DNA of 64,000 nucleotides from Nocardiopsis potens DSM 45234 (lineage in GTDB: Bacteria; Actinomycetota; Actinomycetes; Streptosporangiales; Streptosporangiaceae): assembly GCF_000341105.1 (NCBI RefSeq), contig NZ_ANBB01000002.1:124001-188000 (forward strand), read 5' to 3'. Numbering within the stretch: position 1 is the first letter of the stretch; every line of letters starts with the position of its first letter. A model generated the notes under the pieces. That model was not told the DNA's origin. It saw only the letters and a program-made list of their open reading frames with translations, and did no database searches. Positions 7,671 to 14,155 of this stretch are shown here, piece by piece. A program made the position numbers and the translations under genes.

Positions 7671-8557
7671 ACCAGCCGCGCCGCCCAGGCCAGCAGGGCC
7701 GCGGCGAGCAGCAGGCTCACCGGCCCGGTGGACCACACCGGGCCGATCGTATCGGCCAGCGGCCCCAGCGGTCCCCGGGCCGCAGGTCCCGCCCCCGCGC
7801 CGGCCGCCGCCGCGAGCGCGGAGGCCAGCCACGAGGAGGCGCCCAGCGCCGCGCCGACCGCCGGCGAGCGCCAGACCGAGCCGAACACGGCCAGCGCGGA
7901 CCCGAGCAGCGCGGGCCCCAGCCAGGACGCGGCCAGCACCGCGGCGTCCCCCGGCCCGCCGTGCACCAGCCCGGCCGCCAGCGAGACCGCGCCGGCCGCC
8001 GCCAGGTCCGCGCCGAGCACCAGGGCCAGCCGGGACAGCCAGACCGCCACCGGCGGCACCCGCATGGTGCGCATCGGCTCCATCCGCGGATCGCGCCGCG
8101 GCTCGCACGCGGCCAGCGCGCCCACCGTCACCACCAGGGTCGCCCCCGGCCCCAGGAACAGCGCGCCGAGCCCGGCGGACGGGGCCTTCAGCGCGGCGGC
8201 GAGCAGCACCGCGAAGCCCACCGCGGACAGCGGCCACAGCAGCCGGGGGACCATCCGGGCCTGCCGCGCCACCAGCCCGGCGGCCAGCCGCAGCGACGCC
8301 CGCGCGGAGAGCCCGGGGGCCGGCGCGGTGCCGCGCACGGGCCGCTCCGCGGCCAGGGCCGGGGCGATCAGCGCGTCGAAGGAGGGCGGGCGGGCCTCCG
8401 GCTCGGCCGCGCGCAGCACCGCGCCGAGCCGGGCGGTCCCGGCGACCCGGGCCGCGCACTCCGGGCAGCCGTCCAGGTGGCCGCGGGCGGCGGCCGCCAG
8501 ACCGCCGGGCCCGCGCCCGCCGGCCAGCCGGATCTGCTCCTCGTCGAGATGGGTCAT
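7637..8557 (-). CDS. Anti-sigma zinc finger fused to six-helix ABC permease-like domain
   Basis: 306 residues. The N-terminus has the zinc anti-sigma signature His-x3-Cys-x2-Cys (H27, C31, C34 in GHLDGCPEC), as in anti-sigma factors of the zf-HC2/ZAS type. A cytoplasmic linker (about 40-85) leads to six hydrophobic segments to residue 300. Most anti-sigma factors have one or no membrane helix, so the C-terminal half looks like an ABC-2 half-permease; the ATPase gene follows in the operon. It starts immediately after the sigma stop (no gap), typical of a co-translated sigma/anti-sigma pair. Inference: it holds the sigma factor at the membrane and releases it in response to a transported or membrane-active compound. 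Confidence 0.8.
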   Translation of the reverse strand: MTHLDEEQIRLAGGRGPGGLAAAARGHLDGCPECAARVAGTARLGAVLRAAEPEARPPSFDALIAPALAAERPVRGTAPAPGLSARASLRLAAGLVARQARMVPRLLWPLSAVGFAVLLAAALKAPSAGLGALFLGPGATLVVTVGALAACEPRRDPRMEPMRTMRVPPVAVWLSRLALVLGADLAAAGAVSLAAGLVHGGPGDAAVLAASWLGPALLGSALAVFGSVWRSPAVGAALGASSWLASALAAAAGAGAGPAARGPLGPLADTIGPVWSTGPVSLLLAAALLAWAARLVAREDRALPEG

Positions 8558-9106
8558 TCAGCTCACCAGCCCTCGGCGGAGCGCGCCGGCGAGGCGCGCG
8601 CGGGCCTTCGACATGCGGCTCTTCACGGTACCGACGGGGATGCCGAGCACTTCGGCGATCTCCGGGTAGGGCAGCTCCTCGACCAGGGCCAGGTGCACCA
8701 CTTCGCGGTGCCTGCGGGGGAGCGCGCCGATCGCGGTGAGGATCTCCCGGTGCCCGGCCGCGGCCAGCACCTCGGCCTCCACGTCGGCGCCGGCGTCGGC
8801 CGGGTCCGGGGCCTCCTCGCCGTCCAGGGCCACGGTGGCCGGCCCGGCCCGGCGCAGCCGGTCGTGCGCCTTGCGCCGGGCCACTCCGAGGATCCAGCCG
8901 CGCACCGAGGAGGCGCCGCGGAAGGTGTCCGCGGAGCGCCACACGGCGAGCCAGCTCTCCTGCATGATCTCCTCGGCGGTGCCGGCGTCCGAGGTGAGGC
9001 GGCGCAGCAGCCGCAGCACCGCCCCGGCGTGCCGGTCGTACAGTTCGCGCAGGGCGCCCTCGTCGCCCTGGGCGACGGCGGCCAGCGCTCGGCGGTCGGG
9101 ATCCAC
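8558..9106 (-). CDS. ECF RNA polymerase sigma factor
   Basis: 182 residues. Region 2 (about 15-85: LYDRHAGAVLRLLRR, IMQESWLAVWRSADTFRG, VRGWILGVARRKAHDRLRR) and region 4 (about 120-175: LPRRHREVVHLALVEELPYPEIAEVLG, then the helix VGTVKSRMSKARARL) make an ECF sigma. The frame is open to an ATG at 9142, but that codon lies in the promoter -35 box. The GTG at 9106 stands 7 nt after CTACGT, exactly as at gene 962, and is chosen. Followed without gap by its presumed anti-sigma factor. The same promoter motif before two other ABC operons marks them as its likely targets. Confidence 0.92.
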   Translation of the reverse strand: MDPDRRALAAVAQGDEGALRELYDRHAGAVLRLLRRLTSDAGTAEEIMQESWLAVWRSADTFRGASSVRGWILGVARRKAHDRLRRAGPATVALDGEEAPDPADAGADVEAEVLAAAGHREILTAIGALPRRHREVVHLALVEELPYPEIAEVLGIPVGTVKSRMSKARARLAGALRRGLVS

Positions 9107-9110
9107 GCCG

Positions 9111-9141
9111 GGTACGTAGCGGGCGGGGCGCGGAAGGTTCA
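9111..9141 (-). promoter_or_regulatory. ECF-type autoregulatory promoter P3
   Basis: On the minus strand: TGAACC (9141-9136), 15 nt, GCTACGTACC (9120-9111), ending 4 nt before the GTG of the sigma gene. ECF sigma genes usually carry their own promoter type, so this motif is probably what this sigma factor recognises. Confidence 0.77.
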
Positions 9142-9245
9142 CTTCTTCCGCTCCGGGAGGGGAGCGGCCCCGGACCCCGCCGGCGGCCCCGCCGCCCCGT
9201 CCGGCGCCGGAGCGGCGGCCCCGGGGCGGCCGGGGGAGGGACGGG

Positions 9246-9848
9246 TCAGGCCAGCGGCGGGCCCTGGCCCGGTTCCTCCTGGTAGGAGTAGCGCTGCTCG
9301 GACCAGGGGTCGGCGATGTTGTGGTAGCCGCGTTCCTCCCAGAAGCCGCGGCGGTCGCCGGTGAGGTACTCGATCGCGCGCAGCCACTTGACGCTCTTCC
9401 AGCCGTACAGGTGCGGGACGACCAGGCGGAGCGGGTGGCCGTGCTCGGGGGTGAGCGGGGCGCCGTCGCGGTGGGTGGCCAGCAGCACGCCCTCGGCCAG
9501 GAAGTCGTCCATCCGGACGTTGGCGCTGTAGCCGTACTCGGCCCAGACCATGACGTGGGTGGCCTCCGGCGCGGGGGGCGCCAGCGCGACCAGCTCGGCG
9601 GCGGGGACGCCGCTCCACCGCACCTCCGGCAGGGTGAACCTGGTCACGCAGTGGAAGTCGGCGACCACCTCGGTCCGGGGGAGGGCGGAGAACTCCTCCC
9701 ACCCCCACCGGTGGCCCCCGGCTTTCTCGGTCGCCCCGTAGACCCGGAAGTCCCAGCGCAGCGGGCGGAACCGGGGCACCGGGCCGTAGTGCACCGGCGT
9801 GTGGTCACGCGGGATGTACTGCCCCGGTGGCAGCCGCTTCTCCGGCAC
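9246..9848 (-). CDS. Sulfite oxidase-like molybdopterin oxidoreductase
   Basis: 200 residues, a stand-alone oxidoreductase molybdopterin-binding domain. Evidence includes the Cys in DFHCVTRFT (molybdenum ligand position in sulfite oxidase and YedY families), HVMVWAEYGYSANV, and GHPLRLVVPHLYGWKSVKWL near the end. No Tat signal is visible, so it appears cytoplasmic, unlike YedY/MsrP. The GTG at 9848 is chosen because GGAGGGG lies just upstream; a longer frame to 9887 lacks such a site. Substrate unknown. Confidence 0.85.
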   Translation of the reverse strand: MPEKRLPPGQYIPRDHTPVHYGPVPRFRPLRWDFRVYGATEKAGGHRWGWEEFSALPRTEVVADFHCVTRFTLPEVRWSGVPAAELVALAPPAPEATHVMVWAEYGYSANVRMDDFLAEGVLLATHRDGAPLTPEHGHPLRLVVPHLYGWKSVKWLRAIEYLTGDRRGFWEERGYHNIADPWSEQRYSYQEEPGQGPPLA

Positions 9849-9954
9849 TGTGTCCCCTCCGTCCGCCTCCCGCCATCCTGCCAGCACCCGCCGGCGGGCG
9901 CGCCGCGCGCCCCCGGTGTGACCGGCGCCGCATGGAACCGTCGCCGGTGTGCGC

Positions 9955-9960
9955 TATAGT
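9955..9960 (+). promoter_or_regulatory. -10 element of aroF leader transcript
   Basis: TATAGT ends 7 nt before the ATG of the leader peptide at 9968, so the transcript probably begins at that ATG. A -35 match is weak (TGGAAC at 9933-9938). Confidence 0.55.
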
Positions 9961-9967
9961 CGCTGCC

Positions 9968-10042
9968 ATGCAGCAGAGCTTTTGGCGCTTTTATGGCTAC
10001 CGGCCCATGGGATGGACGGTCGCCCGCCGAGCGCTGCTCTAG
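9968..10042 (+). CDS. Aromatic-residue-rich leader peptide of aroF
   Basis: 24 codons encoding MQQSFWRFYGYRPMGWTVAR followed by RALL. Six of codons 5-16 are aromatic: F5, W6, F8, Y9, Y11 and W16. A strong intrinsic terminator follows 18 nt after the stop and lies before aroF. This is the standard layout of a ribosome-mediated attenuator: stalling at Phe, Tyr or Trp codons would alter folding and let transcription enter aroF. Mixed aromatic codons fit a gene at the common entry to all three amino acids. Confidence 0.75.
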   Translation: MQQSFWRFYGYRPMGWTVARRALL

Positions 10043-10060
10043 ACGGACGAACCTCGAAAA

Positions 10061-10089
10061 GCCCCGGGCCGGAAGGCCCGGGGCTTTTT
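10061..10089 (+). terminator. Intrinsic terminator/attenuator before aroF
   Basis: Perfect 10-bp stem (GCCCCGGGCC, loop GGAA, GGCCCGGGGC) followed by TTTTT and preceded by AAAA. It is one of the few T-tailed terminators in the window and stands between a leader peptide and aroF, so it most likely acts as an attenuator. Confidence 0.85.
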
Positions 10090-10156
10090 CGTGGTCCCGG
10101 ACCGACGCCTCCACCGCCCGGTTCCACACACCCCGATCGCCGAAGGAACCCGAATC

Positions 10157-11197
10157 ATGGTCATCGTGATGGCGCCCGACGCCACCTCCGACAACATCGA
10201 CAGCCTGGTCGATCTGGTCGCCACCGCCGGGGGTGAGGCCTACGTGACGCGCGGCGTGAGCCGCACCATCATCGGCCTGGTCGGCGATGTCCGGCAGTTC
10301 GAGACCCTCGACCTGCGGGCGATGCCCGGGGTCAGCGACGTGCTGCGCATCTCCGCCCCGTACAAGCTGGTCAGCCGGGAGAACAACGCCGAGCGGTCGA
10401 TGGTGAGCGTGCGCGGCGTGCCGATCGGCGGCGGCCACAACACGGTCATCGCCGGCCCCTGCGCGGTGGAGACCCCGGAGCAGACCCTGGAGGCCGCCCG
10501 GATGGCGCAGGCGGCCGGCGCGGCGCTGCTCCGCGGCGGCGCCTACAAGCCGCGCACCTCCCCCTACGCCTTCCAGGGCCTGGGCGAGGCGGGCCTGAAG
10601 ATCCTCTCCGACGTGCGGGACGAGACCGGCCTGCCGATCGTCACCGAGGTGGTGGACGCCGCCGACGTGGAGCTGGTCGCCGGCTACGCCGACATGCTCC
10701 AGGTCGGCACCCGGAACATGCAGAACTTCGCGCTGCTCCAGGCGGTCGGCGAGTCCGGCCGGCCGGTGCTGCTCAAGCGCGGCATGAACGCCACCATCGA
10801 GGAGTGGCTGATGGCCGCGGAGTACATCGCCCAGCGCGGCAACCTCGACATCGTGCTGTGCGAGCGGGGCATCCGCACCTTCGAGAAGGCCACCCGCAAC
10901 ACCCTGGACATCAGTGCGGTGCCGGTCGCGCAGAACCTCTCGCACCTGCCGGTCATCGTCGACCCGTCGCACTCCGGCGGCAAGCGCGAGCTGGTCCTGC
11001 CGCTGACCCGGGCCGCGCTGGCGGTCGGCGCCGACGGCGTCATCATCGACGTGCACCCGCGCCCGGAGACCGCGCTGTGCGACGGCCCGCAGGCGCTGGT
11101 CGAGGAGGACCTCCCCGAGCTGCGGGACATGGCCTCCACGCTGACCGCGCTGCTCGGCCGCACCCTCAGCGCAGCGCCGCAGCCGCTGGCGGTCTGA
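10157..11197 (+). CDS. aroF: 3-deoxy-7-phosphoheptulonate synthase
   Basis: 346 residues. Catalyses the first step of the shikimate pathway, condensing phosphoenolpyruvate and erythrose 4-phosphate. An N-terminal ferredoxin-like regulatory domain (about 1-75) precedes the type I-beta barrel with GPCAVET, LLRGGAYKPRTSPYAFQG, and the C-terminal PSHSGGKRELVLP and IDVHPRPETALCDGPQAL. This matches Bacillus/Thermotoga-type AroF rather than the large type II enzyme common in other actinomycetes. ATG at 10157 has GAAGGA upstream. Expression is probably set by the leader-peptide attenuator at 9955-10089. Confidence 0.95.
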   Translation: MVIVMAPDATSDNIDSLVDLVATAGGEAYVTRGVSRTIIGLVGDVRQFETLDLRAMPGVSDVLRISAPYKLVSRENNAERSMVSVRGVPIGGGHNTVIAGPCAVETPEQTLEAARMAQAAGAALLRGGAYKPRTSPYAFQGLGEAGLKILSDVRDETGLPIVTEVVDAADVELVAGYADMLQVGTRNMQNFALLQAVGESGRPVLLKRGMNATIEEWLMAAEYIAQRGNLDIVLCERGIRTFEKATRNTLDISAVPVAQNLSHLPVIVDPSHSGGKRELVLPLTRAALAVGADGVIIDVHPRPETALCDGPQALVEEDLPELRDMASTLTALLGRTLSAAPQPLAV

Positions 11198-11224
11198 GGC
11201 GCCGGGGCGGACCGGAGGGGGAGC

Positions 11225-11268
11225 CGCGGCGCCGCCCCGGGGAGCGGGATCCCCGGGGCGGCGCCGCG
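11225..11268. terminator. Bidirectional hairpin terminator aroF/thiI
   Basis: Perfect 19-bp inverted repeat starting CGCGGCGCCGCCCCGGGGA with a 6-nt loop, filling the space between the convergent stop codons of aroF and thiI. No T-tract. Confidence 0.7.
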
Positions 11269-11272
11269 CGGG

Positions 11273-12553
11273 TCAGACCTTGGCCGGCGCGGCGTCGCCC
11301 AGGAAGCTCGGCTTGTGCAGCTGCGCGGTGGAGACCAGGTGCTCGGCGACCTCCTCCACGTCCAGCCGCTTCTCGATCTGGCGCAGGTCGGGGATCTTGG
11401 CGGCGGTCTCCACCTGGCGCGGGGTGAGCAGGGTGCAGCAGTCCTCGTCGGGCAGCTCGGAGATGGACAGGGTGCCGATCCGGCGGGCCTGGTCCATGAT
11501 CTCGGTCTTGTCCATCCCGATCAGCGGCCGCAGGATGGGCAGGTCCACCGCGTCGTCCAGCGCGGTCAGGTTCTCCATGGTCTGGCTGGAGACCTGGCCC
11601 AGGGCGTCCCCGGTGATCAGCGCCTGCGCCTTGAGGTCGTCGGCCAGCGCCTCGGCGGTCTTCAGCATCAGCCGGCGCTGCGCGACGATCTGCAGCCGCT
11701 CGACGCCGGAGCTCTTCAGCTGCTGCTGGGCCTTGCCGAACGGGATCACGAACAGCCGGGAGCCGACCTGGAACCGGTCCAGCTGGCGGACCAGGCTGTA
11801 GGCCTTGTAGATCGACTCCGGGCCGGTGAACGGCATCCCGGAGAAGTGCAGGAAGTCGACCTTGAGGCCGCGCCGCATCATCCGGTGCGCGGCGACCGGG
11901 GAGTCGATGCCGCCGGACATCAGCACCAGGCCGCGGCCGCTCATCCCGACCGGCAGCCCGCCCTGGCCGGGGATGCCGTCGTTGAACACGAACACCTCGT
12001 CCTTGTCGACCTCGACGAAGACGGTGTTGTCCGGGCGCTTCAGGTTCACCGGGAGGCCGTGCACCTCCTTGATCCGGGCGCCGATGGCGCCGGCGATCTC
12101 CGAGGAGGTCATCGGGAACCGCTTGTCGCGGCGGCGGGCCCGCACCGCGAAGCTGCCGCTGCGGCCGGCCAGCGAGCGCACCGCGATGTCGGTGACCGCG
12201 TCCAGGTCCTTGGCGACCCGCCGCACCTGGTGCACCCAGACGACGCCCATCACGTTGCGCATCCGCTCGGCGAGCTCGGCGACCTCCAGGTCGGAGGCGC
12301 CGGGCATGCGCAGGATGATGACGCCGGCGCCGCGCTGGGTCAGCCGGATCTCGCCCAGCCCGCGGGCGGCGTTGCGGATGTTGTTGTGCAGGCGCCGCTC
12401 GAAGAGCTTCCGGTTGCTGCCTTTGAGGACGATCTCGCCGAGCTTCATCAGCACGCACAGTTCGCCCAGTCCGGACTCGGACGCCGCCGGGCCGGGGGCG
12501 GCGCCCGCGGACACGGTCGCGGTGTCGGAGGCGGAGTCGGACGTGACTGCCAT
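11273..12553 (-). CDS. thiI: tRNA 4-thiouridine synthase ThiI, without rhodanese domain
   Basis: 426 residues. NFLD/THUMP RNA-binding region (about 45-190, with MKLGEIVLKGSNRKLFERRL), then the PP-loop adenylation motif LMSGGIDSPVAA. The protein ends soon after DEDCCTLLTPRQVETAAKI and lacks the C-terminal rhodanese domain of E. coli ThiI. It resembles the short Bacillus-type enzyme that makes s4U in tRNA with a dedicated cysteine desulfurase, so a role in thiamine is not assured. GGAG precedes the ATG. Confidence 0.92.
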   Translation of the reverse strand: MAVTSDSASDTATVSAGAAPGPAASESGLGELCVLMKLGEIVLKGSNRKLFERRLHNNIRNAARGLGEIRLTQRGAGVIILRMPGASDLEVAELAERMRNVMGVVWVHQVRRVAKDLDAVTDIAVRSLAGRSGSFAVRARRRDKRFPMTSSEIAGAIGARIKEVHGLPVNLKRPDNTVFVEVDKDEVFVFNDGIPGQGGLPVGMSGRGLVLMSGGIDSPVAAHRMMRRGLKVDFLHFSGMPFTGPESIYKAYSLVRQLDRFQVGSRLFVIPFGKAQQQLKSSGVERLQIVAQRRLMLKTAEALADDLKAQALITGDALGQVSSQTMENLTALDDAVDLPILRPLIGMDKTEIMDQARRIGTLSISELPDEDCCTLLTPRQVETAAKIPDLRQIEKRLDVEEVAEHLVSTAQLHKPSFLGDAAPAKV

Positions 12554-12727
12554 CGCGGCATCTCCAGATATTGCGTCGGGTGGTGCGGTCGAGGGGCCGG
12601 GCCTCGCACACGGGGGCCGCCGGTCCCGGATCCCTCCAGTATCGGCCACCGCCGATACCGGTCGGAACGCATTTTCCGGGAAGGGCGGGCGCGCCCCCGC
12701 GGGGCGGCGCCCCGCGCGCCCCCGGGC

Positions 12728-12751
12728 GCGCACTCGGCCGCGCACTCGGCC
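12728..12751. repeat. 12-nt tandem duplication
   Basis: Two exact copies of GCGCACTCGGCC lie head to tail in the pfkA-thiI gap, flanked by CCCGGGCGC on one side and GCGCCCCCGGGCG on the other. Confidence 0.7.
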
Positions 12752-12771
12752 GCGCCCCCGGGCGTGCGAAA

Positions 12772-12792
12772 GGCCCCGCGGAGCGCGGGGCC
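12772..12792 (-). terminator. Terminator downstream of pfkA
   Basis: 9-bp perfect stem GGCCCCGCG with a 3-nt loop. On the minus strand it is followed by TTTCG, which fits termination of pfkA before thiI. Confidence 0.6.
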
Positions 12793-12832
12793 CGGCGCCC
12801 GGCGGGCGCGATCGAGGAGGGGACCGCCCGGG

Positions 12833-13858
12833 TCAGCCGAAGAAGACCTCGGCCTCGGCGTAGCGCTCCGTGGGCACGGTCTTGAGCTCGTCGGTGGCCT
12901 CGGCCAGCTCCACCCGGACGATGTCGGTGCCCTGCAGGGCGACCATCTTGCCCCAGTCCCGGTCGTGCACCGCGGAGATGGCGTGCACGCCCAGGCGGGT
13001 GGCGAGCACCCGGTCGAACGCGGAGGGGGTGCCGCCGCGCTGCACGTGGCCCAGGACCACCGAGCGGGCCTCCTCGCCGGTGCGCTTCTCGATCTCGTCG
13101 GCCAGCCGCTGGCCGATCCCGCCGAGGCGGACGTGGCCGAAGGAGTCGGTCTCCCCGGTGGCCAGCTCCATCTGGCCGTCCTTGGGGTGGGCGCCCTCGG
13201 CGACGACGATGATCGGCGCGTACTGGGTCTTGAACCGGCTCTCCACCCAGCCGACGACCTCGTCGATGTCGAACGGGCGCTCCGGGATCAGGATGGCGTT
13301 GGCGCCGGCCGCCATGCCGGAGTGCAGCGCGATCCAGCCGGCGTGCCGGCCCATGACCTCCACGACCAGGGCCCGGTGGTGCGACTCGGCGGTGGTGTGC
13401 AGCCGGTCGATCGCCTCGGTGGCGATGTTCACCGCGGTGTCGAAGCCGAAGGTGTAGTCGGTGGCGTTGAGGTCGTTGTCGATCGTCTTGGGGACGCCGA
13501 CGACGTTCACCCCGCGCTCGGTGAGCCGCGCGGCCACGCCCAGGGTGTCCTCGCCGCCGATGGCCACCAGGGCGTCGATGCCCAGCCCGGCCAGGTTGTC
13601 CTTGACCCGCTCGACACCGCCCTCGATCTTCATCAGGTTGGTCCGGGAGGAGCCCAGGATGGTCCCGCCGCGGGGCAGGATCCCGCGCACCGCCGCGCGG
13701 TCGAGGGGCATGGTGTCGCCCTCCAGGGGGCCGCGCCAGCCGTCCCGGAAGCCGACGAACTCGTACCCGTAGTCATTGATGCCCTTGCGGACGACCGCCC
13801 GGATCACGGCGTTCAGCCCCGGGCAGTCGCCGCCGCCGGTCAGCACCCCGACTCGCAT
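12833..13858 (-). CDS. pfkA: 6-phosphofructokinase
   Basis: 341 residues, group III PfkA of actinomycete type. Visible: MRVGVLTGGGDCPGLNAVIR, the phosphate-donor loop GGEDT in place of the bacterial ATP-PFK GGDGS, PKTIDNDL (catalytic Asp, with the Lys seen in PPi-type and group III enzymes), and MGRHAGW. From motifs alone ATP and pyrophosphate use cannot be separated with confidence; related Streptomyces enzymes use ATP and the Amycolatopsis one uses PPi. Converts fructose 6-phosphate to the 1,6-bisphosphate. Single gene with its own terminator. Confidence 0.94.
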   Translation of the reverse strand: MRVGVLTGGGDCPGLNAVIRAVVRKGINDYGYEFVGFRDGWRGPLEGDTMPLDRAAVRGILPRGGTILGSSRTNLMKIEGGVERVKDNLAGLGIDALVAIGGEDTLGVAARLTERGVNVVGVPKTIDNDLNATDYTFGFDTAVNIATEAIDRLHTTAESHHRALVVEVMGRHAGWIALHSGMAAGANAILIPERPFDIDEVVGWVESRFKTQYAPIIVVAEGAHPKDGQMELATGETDSFGHVRLGGIGQRLADEIEKRTGEEARSVVLGHVQRGGTPSAFDRVLATRLGVHAISAVHDRDWGKMVALQGTDIVRVELAEATDELKTVPTERYAEAEVFFG

Positions 13859-14155
13859 GCGCCTAACTCCTCGATGTCGTATGGGAAGGTCGTGTGGTTC
13901 CGGGGTGCGGGCGCGAGCCCGGACCCGGTGCGGCGGAGCGCGCCGCCGTTGAGAACACTTGACCTCGGGGCCCGCTCCCGTCAGCCTAACGGCATTGATG
14001 TGACGGGCATCACGGTGCGTCCCGTGCCGTGCGTTCCACCTCCGTCGCCGAGGGGTAGATCCCAGCGGTGACGGCCGGAGCGAGGGAGGAGACGACTCCC
14101 TTCCGCCGCCCACATGGTCTAGACCATAGTCGCCCGAAGCACTGGAGGCCAATAC
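13859..14155. promoter_or_regulatory. Divergent pfkA/glpK promoter region
   Basis: About 300 nt between divergent starts. It contains a moderately AT-richer stretch (13980-14020) and, close to glpK, the perfect palindrome listed next. No other clear operator or RNA element is recognised. Confidence 0.5.
14114..14127. promoter_or_regulatory. DasR-type (GntR/HutC) operator before glpK
   Basis: ATGGTCTAGACCAT is a perfect 14-nt palindrome whose core, TGGTCTAGACCA, equals the core of the dre site bound by Streptomyces DasR and the YvoA/NagR class. It overlaps the presumed -10 (CATAGT, 14125-14130) and lies 28 nt before the glpK start codon, a typical repressor position. No GntR gene is in the window. 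Confidence 0.65.

Noticed and set aside
6103-8739. 878-codon plus-strand open frame across the ABC/anti-sigma genes
   Set aside because: Arg/Pro/Gly-rich without motifs, antisense to well-supported minus-strand genes.
9107-9142. Longer sigma factor start at 9142 (MNLPRPARYVPG)
   Set aside because: The extra codons are the promoter boxes themselves, repeated before two other operons.
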